Shown here piece after piece: positions 39,600 through 47,981 of a DNA stretch of 64,000 bases. The notes below the pieces were generated by a model. The model was not told where the DNA came from. It saw nothing but the letters and a program-made list of their open reading frames with translations, and did not search any database. Position numbers and translations under genes: made by a program. This stretch comes from Bacteroidales bacterium (lineage in GTDB: Bacteria > Bacteroidota > Bacteroidia > Bacteroidales > UBA932), in assembly GCA_017447815.1 (NCBI GenBank), contig JAFSMS010000054.1, positions 1-64,000 on the forward strand, written 5' to 3'. Every line of letters begins with the position of its first letter. The stretch's first letter is position 1.

Positions 39600-42500
39600 T
39601 TCAGGGTGATTTTTCCTTCTTGGTCCACATTGTAGATGATGCTGTTGCCGGCTTCCAGCGCCTCCAGCCTGGCCTGCTCCTCCAAAGTTCCCCGTTTGGC
39701 GAAGAACGATTTCAGGAATTGGAGGAAGGAATTGAAGTCCCGCTGGTAGGAGATGCCGCCGCCGTGCCGCTGGCTGTTGTCCAGATAGGCGGTGAAGGAG
39801 TCGGCCGAATGCGAGAAGAGTTTCAGGCGCAGCGCGCCGCTCCGGGTGAGTTTGATCTCGATGTCGATGTCTCCGGCGACTTCGTTGGTGGAAGTGCCGT
39901 CAATCAGTTGTTTGTTGCCCACCGTTCCGTTCACGATGACGCGGTTGTTGAACAGTTGCGTACTCAGGGCCACGTCGAAGATGTTGCTGCCGGCCTGGGT
40001 GGTCTGGTAGTTCAGGCCCATGTCCAGGGGAATGTCCAGTTTCTGGAAAATGTTGTTGATTTGTCCGGACATGATACTGGATACGTTGGAGAAGAGGGCG
40101 TCGGTGCCGCCGGAAGTGACGCCGGAGTCTTCGGCGGGCAGGAAGTTGCCGGCCAGGAGCAGATAGACGAATTGCTTCTGCACTTTGTCCACCGTGTTGA
40201 GCGCGCCGTCCACCTGGGCCTGGGTGGCCGGATTGAGGTCCGGTACGTCGATGGAGAAATTGACTTCCGGATTGCGCAGGCGGCCGGTGATGTTGATGCC
40301 GCAGTTCACGGTGCGCCGGCTGCTGGCGCCCGATTCTGTCGCCACCAGCGTGCCCAGGCTGGCTTTGGTGGTGTAGAGACCCTTCACATCCAGGTCCGTA
40401 TCCCAGACTTCGCCGTTGAAGCGGATGGTGCTGCCGTCCTGGATGGTGAACTTGCGGCTCACGAGGTTCATGGCCGAGAAGAGGAAACTGCCCTGGGAGA
40501 TGTCGTAGTCCCCGTTCAGGCTGAAGGTGCCTTGCGAGAGGCGGGTATCGATTTCAATGCTGCCACGTCCGCGGGCGTTGAGCGTGGATTCTTCGTTCAT
40601 GTCCAGGTTCACCTGCATTTCCGGCGTGGCGTTGATGCGGAGGCGGATCCGGAAATCGCTGCTTCCCTCATCCTCGGTCTGGTTGTTGGCCGCCATCATC
40701 AGTTCGTAGGGGTCGCTTTCCAACTGGTCGGGTGAAACGGTGAAGGTAAGCATTTCGCGGGAACGGTCGCTGCTGCTGGAACCCAGCACGATGTGCAGGT
40801 CTCCTTCCTGGGAAGTGGTGGCGTTCACATCCAGCAGCAGCCGGTTCAGGGGACCGGTGATATCGGCCCGGCCGGTGGCGGTTACCTGGCCGTACAGGAG
40901 GTCGTTCTGTCCCTGGGCAAGGTTGATCACCTTCATGTCGCGGATCTGGACATGCGTATCCAGGGCGAAATCCTTGAAGCCGCCCAGCAGGATGCTTCCG
41001 GTCACCGTGCCCTTGCCCTGCAGTCCGTCGCTCAGGCTGACCTTCCGGAAATGAAGCCCTTCATCATCCAGGGAGAGTTCTCCGGCCATCTGGTAGGGAA
41101 CCCGCGTATAGTCCAGTTCCAGAGCGCCGTCATCCACACGGAGCCCCCGGCTGGAAAGGTGTATCCCGTCCAGCGTGCCGTCCAGTCCCACTTCTCCGCT
41201 CAGGTAGCCGCCGAACTGGCTGAAGAGCGAGTTCAGCAGCGGCGCGGCGTAGCCCATGTTCAGGCGGTCCAGACGGGCCGATGCGTGGACGGCGCGGTTT
41301 TCGGGCTGCAGATAGCCCTCGGCCTCGATGTTCCGTTTCCCGCCCAGCAGGTTTTGCAGGGACATCAGGAAACGGCCGCTCTCCTCGTCCCAGGTGCTGG
41401 AGATTTGCAGTTGTCCCAGGCGCCGTCCGGCCACGTAGGTGGAATCGCAGGTGATGGAGGCCAGCAGGCCCGGCGACGGTTCGGCGGGCGATATGAGCAT
41501 GGCATGGCCGGTGGCGTGTCCCTCGAGGGAAGGAAGGTTTCCGCCGATGGTGTTCACGAGGCCGATATCGAATTTCTCCATCTGGATGGAGAGGGTGTCG
41601 GCCCGGGCGGAGGAGTAGCCGCCGTGGATGAGGAGTTGTTCGTCGTCGTGCCGGGCGGCCAGGCGACGGATTTGCAGGCCCTCGCTGCTGTAGGTGATGT
41701 CGTCGGAAGAAAGGCCCCATCCGTTTCCTTTGTAGTAGATATTGGAGGGGAGGGCGCGGGCGTTGACGACCAGCCCTCCTTCGTCGCGGGACAGGTCTCC
41801 GGACAGGTACAGTTGGGCGCGGGTCTGCTGCTCTTCGCCGTTGTCGAAAGTATAGCCGAGGCCGATTTGGTTGTCATCGGCATAGAGGGTGAGGCTGTTG
41901 TTCAGAATCTGTGTGCCGGACAGGGAAATCTGTTTGCCGGTGACGGTGGCCGTCTGCGACTGGTTGGCATTGTCGAAGGACAGTTGGAAATCTTTCACGA
42001 ACTTGTCGTTGAAAGCCAGCCGGCCGGACTTGACCGAGGCGCTGACCATCCCTTCCCGGTCCACTTTCAGGTTCAGGGCGGTGTTTTTCTCGACATACAG
42101 GCCGGGAACCAGGAAATTAAGCAGTTCCTGGGCCGATTTCACCTTCAGTGCCAGTTCGTACCGGTCTCCCTCCCAGGGATTGAGTTTTTCCCCGAGCAGG
42201 GCGGGGACATCCCGCTCCAGGACCAGGTACTGGACGTCGTTGAGGAAGGTGCCCAGGCCTGCGTCGCCTACAAAGGTGCCTTCCAGGAAATTGGATTCCA
42301 GGTTGATGCGGTTCATGTTGTCGTTGGCGTGAGCCTTTACGACGAGGTCTCCGATATCGTGCCGGCCGCTGGCGTTCTCCAGGGAGATGCCGGAGAGGTT
42401 GATGTCTCCCAGGAGGTCTCCTTTCTCCGTCCTGAGGAAGTTGGAGTAGGCCTGGAGGCTTACCTTGGACCGGGGCCGGCTGTCCAGATGCAGGGCGTGC

Positions 42501-44164
42501 AGATCGGCATAGCCCAGGGATGCATAGAAGCGGTAGGCCGCATTGCGGGTGTCCCTGGAGAGGTTGAACAAGCCCTGGAAGAGGAAACTCAGGTTGGGGT
42601 CGGCGGCGATGATGCGGCCGTCGAATGCCTTTTCGCTGTAAGTGCCCACCGCGGAGATGTTGGAGTAGTCGTAGTCCAGGGCGGTGAGCCGGGAGATATG
42701 CAGCGAGTCGATGCGAACCTGCATGTCGCCGCCGCGGGGGAAGGTGGCTTCCACGCCGGTTTTCATCGTAAGGGGCCCCAGCGAAGAGGTGCCCGCGATG
42801 CGTCCGAGGTCCAGTTTGTCCGTATCGACCTTCCCGCCGATGACGATGGGCTGTCCGGCACCGACGGCCCCCTTCAGGGTGATGTCGGCCCGCAGGGAAC
42901 CGATTCCCGAGCCGATGGTCCCGAGAATGTCCATTTGGTTCAGGAAGCCTTTGATTTTTCCTTCGAAGCGGAAACGCTCTCCCTTGGCCAAGTCTTTGAG
43001 ATCGAGGTCTGTATCGGGTGACCAGGCCCGGAGGAACCCGCCCAGTTTATCCAGGCCGAAGTCCAGCCGGCGCACCTGGAAGTCCAGCCGGGTGTCTTCC
43101 ATTTCGGGGAGGCCCCACATCCGGCCGCTGATGGCGACGCGGACGTCGTTGAGGGGATCCTCGACCAGGACGTCCTCCAGTTTGAAATCGTTTACATATC
43201 CCTGCAGGTGCCCCTGGATATTGCCGGAGAATGTAAGCCCCTCCAGTCCGTCGGAGAAGTAGCGGATGGTGGGGAGGGAAAGGCGGGAGCCGGGACGGAT
43301 GTCGCCTTCCAGCCAGATGCGGTCGATGAATCTGCCGTAGTCGTCGATGGGGCCGTCCAGCACCAGTGTGTCGAAGTGCAGGTCGCTTTCCCCGCAGTGC
43401 AGGCGGAGGCCTTCCATGCGGGCGCACTGCTCGCCCACGTCCACTTTGAGGGCGGAGGCCTCGTCGATACGAAATCCGGTAGCCTGTTCGGTGGCTTCCA
43501 GCCTTTCCACCGTTCCGGTGATGTGGTTGTCGGCGACGGCCACGTGCGAGGCAAGGATGTGCCGGGCCCGGACGGAGAAGTCGTTCCAGTCGATGACGCC
43601 CTCTCCGTAAGACCGCTCTTCCTCTTCCATCTCCTGCGCGTTGACGGGGTTGCACATGCGGAATACGAAGTCTTTCACCTCCACGCTTCTGGCCGTGAGC
43701 AGGCTGCCCCAGGAGGACGGCTCGTCTTTTTCGGATTCCTGCAGGCCCAGTACGCGGTACAGGGTCATGCGGGTGCCGTCGGGGGCGTTGTCGTCGGGCT
43801 CATAACCCAGGTTGAAAATGCCTCCGCGCAGTTTGAGGCGCCCTACATGGATTCCGTCGCCGCTGAAAAGGCCCCGGAGCGAGAATTTGGCCGTGAGGTT
43901 GTGAACATAGATGACCGTATCCATGCTTTCGATATAGGGCTGCGGGTCTTTCAGGAGGAGGTCTTCGATGACGAGAGCGTCAAAGGGACGCACCGTAAGG
44001 AGGGAAATGCTGATATCGGCCGGGAAACGCTCCTGCAGTTTTTCAGTGGCCTTGCGGGCCAGATACGTCTGCACCTTCGGGGACTGGGCGGCCACGAGGC
44101 CGGCCAGCACCAGGAGCAGCAGCAGGCCTGCGAACCAGGCCAATATTTTGAGGAAGCGTCTCAT
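39596..44164 (-). CDS. tamB: TamB-like translocation/assembly protein (DUF490)
   Basis: A 1522-residue AsmA/TamB-superfamily protein. An N-terminal membrane anchor (ILAWFAGLLLLLVLAGLV) is followed by a very long beta-strand-rich stretch (the lipid-carrying groove) and the conserved C-terminal TamB domain (about 1150-1490: TARGRGSIEIDTRLSQGTF, FSIDVPDLNPATQAQVDGAL, YLLLAGNFLPAEDSG). The family links inner and outer membranes and is now thought to move phospholipids. No tamA is visible beside it. Leftward operon tamB-rsmI-like-mtaB, divergent from tsaD. Confidence 0.93.
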   Translation of the reverse strand: MRRFLKILAWFAGLLLLLVLAGLVAAQSPKVQTYLARKATEKLQERFPADISISLLTVRPFDALVIEDLLLKDPQPYIESMDTVIYVHNLTAKFSLRGLFSGDGIHVGRLKLRGGIFNLGYEPDDNAPDGTRMTLYRVLGLQESEKDEPSSWGSLLTARSVEVKDFVFRMCNPVNAQEMEEEERSYGEGVIDWNDFSVRARHILASHVAVADNHITGTVERLEATEQATGFRIDEASALKVDVGEQCARMEGLRLHCGESDLHFDTLVLDGPIDDYGRFIDRIWLEGDIRPGSRLSLPTIRYFSDGLEGLTFSGNIQGHLQGYVNDFKLEDVLVEDPLNDVRVAISGRMWGLPEMEDTRLDFQVRRLDFGLDKLGGFLRAWSPDTDLDLKDLAKGERFRFEGKIKGFLNQMDILGTIGSGIGSLRADITLKGAVGAGQPIVIGGKVDTDKLDLGRIAGTSSLGPLTMKTGVEATFPRGGDMQVRIDSLHISRLTALDYDYSNISAVGTYSEKAFDGRIIAADPNLSFLFQGLFNLSRDTRNAAYRFYASLGYADLHALHLDSRPRSKVSLQAYSNFLRTEKGDLLGDINLSGISLENASGRHDIGDLVVKAHANDNMNRINLESNFLEGTFVGDAGLGTFLNDVQYLVLERDVPALLGEKLNPWEGDRYELALKVKSAQELLNFLVPGLYVEKNTALNLKVDREGMVSASVKSGRLAFNDKFVKDFQLSFDNANQSQTATVTGKQISLSGTQILNNSLTLYADDNQIGLGYTFDNGEEQQTRAQLYLSGDLSRDEGGLVVNARALPSNIYYKGNGWGLSSDDITYSSEGLQIRRLAARHDDEQLLIHGGYSSARADTLSIQMEKFDIGLVNTIGGNLPSLEGHATGHAMLISPAEPSPGLLASITCDSTYVAGRRLGQLQISSTWDEESGRFLMSLQNLLGGKRNIEAEGYLQPENRAVHASARLDRLNMGYAAPLLNSLFSQFGGYLSGEVGLDGTLDGIHLSSRGLRVDDGALELDYTRVPYQMAGELSLDDEGLHFRKVSLSDGLQGKGTVTGSILLGGFKDFALDTHVQIRDMKVINLAQGQNDLLYGQVTATGRADITGPLNRLLLDVNATTSQEGDLHIVLGSSSSDRSREMLTFTVSPDQLESDPYELMMAANNQTEDEGSSDFRIRLRINATPEMQVNLDMNEESTLNARGRGSIEIDTRLSQGTFSLNGDYDISQGSFLFSAMNLVSRKFTIQDGSTIRFNGEVWDTDLDVKGLYTTKASLGTLVATESGASSRRTVNCGINITGRLRNPEVNFSIDVPDLNPATQAQVDGALNTVDKVQKQFVYLLLAGNFLPAEDSGVTSGGTDALFSNVSSIMSGQINNIFQKLDIPLDMGLNYQTTQAGSNIFDVALSTQLFNNRVIVNGTVGNKQLIDGTSTNEVAGDIDIEIKLTRSGALRLKLFSHSADSFTAYLDNSQRHGGGISYQRDFNSFLQFLKSFFAKRGTLEEQARLEALEAGNSIIYNVDQEGKITLK

Positions 44165-44171
44165 TAATCTA

Positions 44172-44199
44172 CAAAAATAGCAATTTATTGCTATCTTTG
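44172..44199. promoter_or_regulatory. Compact bidirectional promoter (tamB leftward / tsaD rightward)
   Basis: Minus-strand TATTTTTG at 44172-44179, plus-strand TATCTTTG at 44192-44199, offset 20 bp. The pair lies on an inverted repeat ATAGCAA-TTTA-TTGCTAT (44177-44194), making this the most symmetric of the four such promoters. Confidence 0.65.
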
Positions 44200-44220
44200 C
44201 AATCGTTTTTCAGGAAAGAC

Positions 44221-45243
44221 ATGGCAGATATCATCCTTGGCATAGAATCTTCGTGTGACGACACTTCCGCCGCCGTGATCCGTGACGGCGTGCTGTTGTC
44301 CAATGTAATCGCTTCCCAGCAAGTTCATAAGGACTTTGGCGGCGTTGTCCCCGAGTTGGCTTCCCGTGCCCATGAACAGAACATCGTCCCCGTGGTGTCG
44401 GAGGCGTTGAAGCGGGCCGGCGTGGAGGCTTCCTCCCTTACGGCCATCGCCTTTACCCGCGGTCCCGGCCTGCTGGGATCGCTTCTGGTGGGCACCTCCT
44501 TCGCCAAGGCGCTTTCGCTGTCCCTGGACATCCCCATGGTGATGGTCAATCATCTGCAGGGGCATATCCTGGCCAATTTCATCCGGCAGGAAGGGGTGCC
44601 CGTACGGGAGCCTTCCTTCCCGTATCTGTGCCTGCTGGTGTCCGGCGGCAATTCCCAGATTGTGCGGGTGAACAGCCCCCTGTCCTACGACATCCTGGGA
44701 CAGACCATCGACGATGCCGTGGGCGAGGCCTTTGACAAGTGTTCCAAGATGCTGGGCCTGGGCTATCCCGGCGGCCCTGTCATCGACCGCCTGGCCAAGC
44801 AGGGAAACCCCGACCGCTTCCACTTCGCCAAACCCAATATCCCCGGCCTGGACTACAGTTTCAGCGGGGTCAAGACCTCCCTTCTCTATTTCGTCCGGGA
44901 CGAGATGGCCAAAGATCCGCAGTTCCTGGAGAAAAACAAGGAGGACCTCTGCGCCAGTTTCCAGAAAACCCTCATCGACGTGCTGATGGGAAAACTCATC
45001 CGTGCCGCCAAGGAAACCCGCATCCGTGAAATCACCATCGGCGGGGGCGTATCGGCCAACAGCGGGCTTCGGGAGCGGATCGTCCTGGAAGGGCAGAAAC
45101 GGCACTGGAACACCTATCTGCCGGAATTCAAATTCACTACGGACAATGCGGCCATGATTGCGGTGGCGGGATGGTTCCAGTACAAGGCCGGCGTGCGTAC
45201 GCCGCTGGATGTGGCCCCGGTCTCCCGCATGGCCGATTTTTAA
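44221..45243 (+). CDS. tsaD: tRNA N6-threonylcarbamoyltransferase TsaD
   Basis: 340 residues from the ATG at 44221 (MADIILGIESSCDDTSAA, the standard start; 11 upstream codons in frame rejected). Conserved metal-binding His111 and His115 in NHLQGH; also VSGGNSQIV, DDAVGEAFDKCSKMLGLGYPGG, GGGVSANSGLR and TDNAAMIA. It transfers the threonylcarbamoyl group to A37 of tRNA (t6A), the precursor of the modification made by the nearby MtaB. Divergent from tamB. Confidence 0.97.
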   Translation: MADIILGIESSCDDTSAAVIRDGVLLSNVIASQQVHKDFGGVVPELASRAHEQNIVPVVSEALKRAGVEASSLTAIAFTRGPGLLGSLLVGTSFAKALSLSLDIPMVMVNHLQGHILANFIRQEGVPVREPSFPYLCLLVSGGNSQIVRVNSPLSYDILGQTIDDAVGEAFDKCSKMLGLGYPGGPVIDRLAKQGNPDRFHFAKPNIPGLDYSFSGVKTSLLYFVRDEMAKDPQFLEKNKEDLCASFQKTLIDVLMGKLIRAAKETRIREITIGGGVSANSGLRERIVLEGQKRHWNTYLPEFKFTTDNAAMIAVAGWFQYKAGVRTPLDVAPVSRMADF

Positions 45244-45282
45244 CTGCGCCCCCGTCCGGTTGCAAATCCGCCCGAAAATTCC

Positions 45283-45290
45283 TATATTTG
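45283..45290 (+). promoter_or_regulatory. -7 promoter element (TATATTTG) for the ROK kinase
   Basis: TATATTTG in the spacer after tsaD, 30 nt before the ATG at 45321. Confidence 0.55.
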
Positions 45291-45320
45291 AAAATTGGAA
45301 CGAAATAACCAATTTGAGAT

Positions 45321-46427
45321 ATGGGAAAATACAAAAATGACAAGCGGGTGGTGCTCACCCTGGACGCCGGTGGCAACTCGCTGCGTTTCAACGCCATGAA
45401 GGGGGAGGAATTCATCCTCGACACCATCACCCTTCCTTCCAATGCCAACAATCTGGACCTGTGCCTGGAAACCATGGTCACCGGTTTCAAGACCGTCATC
45501 AACCAGTTGGGGGATGTCAAGCCGGAGGCCATCAGTTTTGCCTTTCCCGGCCCGGCGGATTATCCGGCCGGCATCATCGGGGGCTTCCTTCCCAACTTTC
45601 CCTCTTTCCGTGAGGGCGTCGCCCTGGGACCCTACCTGAAGGAAGTCTTCGGCATTCCGGTTTTCATCAACAACGACGGAGACCTCTTCGCCTTTGGCGA
45701 GGCCCTCAGCGGCGCGCTTCCGGAGGTGAATGAAAAACTGGCCGCCGCCGGCAGCAGCAAACGTTTCCGCAACCTGATCGGCTACACCTTCGGCACCGGT
45801 TTCGGCATCGGCTGTGTCATCAACGGCGAACTCAACCGCGGAGACAACTCCTGCGTGGAAACCTATTGCCTGCCCAATCCGCACATCAATGGGGTCATCC
45901 TGGAGGACAGCGTCGCCATCCGTGCCGTCAAGCGCGTGTATGCCGAGCAGTCCGGCGTGCAGGATGCCAGCCTCACCCCCAAGGATATCTTCGATATCGC
46001 AGACGGCAAGCGTGAGGGAGACCGGAAGGCCGCCCTGGCTTCCTTCGAGGAACTGGGCCGCGTCGCCGGCCGGGCCATGGCGACGGCCGCCCAACTGATG
46101 GACGGGATCATCGTCATCGGCGGCGGCATCTCCGCATCGGCCAAGTTCTTCATGCCGTATTTGCTGGAAGAGATGCGCGGCACCATCCGAACCCTTTCCG
46201 GCGACACCCTGCAGCGCGTTCAGATGAAGGTGTACAACCTGGATGACGAGGCCGAATTTGCCGCATTCGCCAAAGGTGAGGCCCGGGAACTGAAAATCTA
46301 CGGAACGGAAAAAACCGTCACCTACGACCCCCAGAAGCGCATCGGCATCACCATCGACAAGATCGGAACCTCCACGGCCATCTCTGTCGGCGCCTACGAT
46401 TTTGCCCTGGATCAACTGGATCATTGA
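45321..46427 (+). CDS. ROK-family sugar kinase
   Basis: A 368-residue cytoplasmic kinase of the ROK family: N-terminal phosphate loop VLTLDAGGNSLRFNA, ISFAFPGPADYPAGI, FINNDGDLFAFGEAL with the catalytic Asp, and YTFGTGFGIGCVINGEL. Where many ROK proteins have a Cys-rich zinc site, this has ETYCLPNPH. Bacteroidales use ROK enzymes as glucokinase/N-acetylglucosamine kinase, a sensible companion to GH3 and GH20 sugar release, but the substrate is not readable from the sequence. Confidence 0.85.
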   Translation: MGKYKNDKRVVLTLDAGGNSLRFNAMKGEEFILDTITLPSNANNLDLCLETMVTGFKTVINQLGDVKPEAISFAFPGPADYPAGIIGGFLPNFPSFREGVALGPYLKEVFGIPVFINNDGDLFAFGEALSGALPEVNEKLAAAGSSKRFRNLIGYTFGTGFGIGCVINGELNRGDNSCVETYCLPNPHINGVILEDSVAIRAVKRVYAEQSGVQDASLTPKDIFDIADGKREGDRKAALASFEELGRVAGRAMATAAQLMDGIIVIGGGISASAKFFMPYLLEEMRGTIRTLSGDTLQRVQMKVYNLDDEAEFAAFAKGEARELKIYGTEKTVTYDPQKRIGITIDKIGTSTAISVGAYDFALDQLDH

Positions 46428-46442
46428 TCCAAACGGAAAAGT

Positions 46443-47981
46443 ATGAAGGAATTTGAATTCGCCCTGAAAATAGGGAATGACTTGACGGCCGCCCAATTAA
46501 CCGAGGCGGCCGCCAAAGCCTTGGGCGTAAGGCCCGAGAAGGTGGGTCACGTAGAGGTGGTCCGCCGCAGCATCGATGCCCGGCAGGATATTCTGTACCG
46601 TTACCGGGTGCAGGCCTATCGGGAGAATGAGCCCTTCGAATCCTATCGCGTCGCACCTTATCAGGATGTGCATGGCGCCGCCCCCGTCATCGTGGCAGGG
46701 GCCGGCCCCGCCGGCATGTTTGCCGCCCTGAAACTCCTCCAGAGGGGCCTCAGGCCCGTTATCCTGGAGCGGGGAAAGGATGTGGAACGCCGGAAGGCGG
46801 ACATGGCCCGGCTGTCCGTGGACGGGGTGCTGGATCCGGATTCCAATTACTGTTATGGAGAAGGCGGAGCGGGCGCCTTCTCGGACGGAAAACTCTATAC
46901 CCGCTCGTCCAAGCGGGGAGACATCCGGGAGGTGCTGCACCAACTGGTGGCATTCGGCGCCCATCCCGACATCCTCATCGACGCCCATCCCCATATCGGC
47001 ACCGACCGGCTGCCGGAGATTGTCAAGAACATCCGCGCCTGCATTGAAGAGCACGGCGGGGAATATCATTTCGACTCCCGCGTCACGGACATCGTGAAAA
47101 AGGCCGACGGCGGCTTCGAGGTCCATTGCGGGGAGAAGGTCTATCGGGCATCCAAGGTGATTCTGGCAACCGGCCATTCGGCCCGGGACATCTATGAACT
47201 GTTCCAGGCCAAGGGCTGGAAACTGGAGGCCAAGGGATTCGCCCTGGGCGTTCGGGTGGAGCATCCCCAATGGCTCATCAACCAGATTCGCTATCACGGC
47301 AAGTATCAGCCGTTTATGCCCACGGCGGAGTATTCCTTCGTCCAGCAGGTGGAAGGCCGGGGCGTATTCTCTTTCTGCATGTGCCCGGGCGGCATCCTGG
47401 TGCCCTCCTCCACGGAAGGGGAGACCGTCGTACTCAACGGCATGTCCAATGCGGCCCGCAATTCCAAGTGGGCCAATGCCGGCGTGGTGGTGCAGATCGA
47501 CCCCGGCGACCAGCCCCCACAGTATGAGGGCCCCTTCGCCCTCATGGACTACCAGCGGGACGTTGAAAGGGCGATGTTCCGGTATGTCCGGGAGCACGGC
47601 GCCAAACACCCGTTCACGGCTCCGGCCCAGCGGATGAAAGATTTTTGCCGGGGCCTGCTCTCCAGGGATCTGCCCAGGACGTCCTATCACCCCGGGACGG
47701 TCAGCGCCCCGCTGCACGAACTGTTGCCGGAGCATGTGGCTTCGCGCCTGCGGAAGGTTTTCCCGCAGGTGGAACGTTCCATGAGAGGGTATTATACCAA
47801 TGACGCCCTGCTGCTGGGCGTAGAATCCCGCACTTCTTCCCCCGTACGGCTGCCCCGCAACCCGGAGACGCTGGAGCACGTGGATGTGCCCGGCCTTTAT
47901 CCCTGCGGAGAAGGCGCCGGCTATGCCGGAGGCATCGTTTCCAGTGCCTTGGACGGCATCAATTGCGCGGAAGTTATTTGA
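46443..47981 (+). CDS. FAD-dependent oxidoreductase (COG2509-like)
   Basis: 512 residues starting 15 nt after the kinase. An N-terminal domain of about 75 residues (FEFALKIGNDLTAAQLTEAAAKALG) precedes the FAD-binding Rossmann motif VIVAGAGPAGMFAALKLL (about 83-100) and YCYGEGGAGAFSDGKLYTR. ATGHSARDIY and YPCGEGAGYAGGIVSSALDG fit the flavoprotein-dehydrogenase group annotated as NAD(FAD)-utilising. The physiological substrate is unknown. Its last 8 bases overlap the end of the convergent gene. Confidence 0.85.
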   Translation: MKEFEFALKIGNDLTAAQLTEAAAKALGVRPEKVGHVEVVRRSIDARQDILYRYRVQAYRENEPFESYRVAPYQDVHGAAPVIVAGAGPAGMFAALKLLQRGLRPVILERGKDVERRKADMARLSVDGVLDPDSNYCYGEGGAGAFSDGKLYTRSSKRGDIREVLHQLVAFGAHPDILIDAHPHIGTDRLPEIVKNIRACIEEHGGEYHFDSRVTDIVKKADGGFEVHCGEKVYRASKVILATGHSARDIYELFQAKGWKLEAKGFALGVRVEHPQWLINQIRYHGKYQPFMPTAEYSFVQQVEGRGVFSFCMCPGGILVPSSTEGETVVLNGMSNAARNSKWANAGVVVQIDPGDQPPQYEGPFALMDYQRDVERAMFRYVREHGAKHPFTAPAQRMKDFCRGLLSRDLPRTSYHPGTVSAPLHELLPEHVASRLRKVFPQVERSMRGYYTNDALLLGVESRTSSPVRLPRNPETLEHVDVPGLYPCGEGAGYAGGIVSSALDGINCAEVI

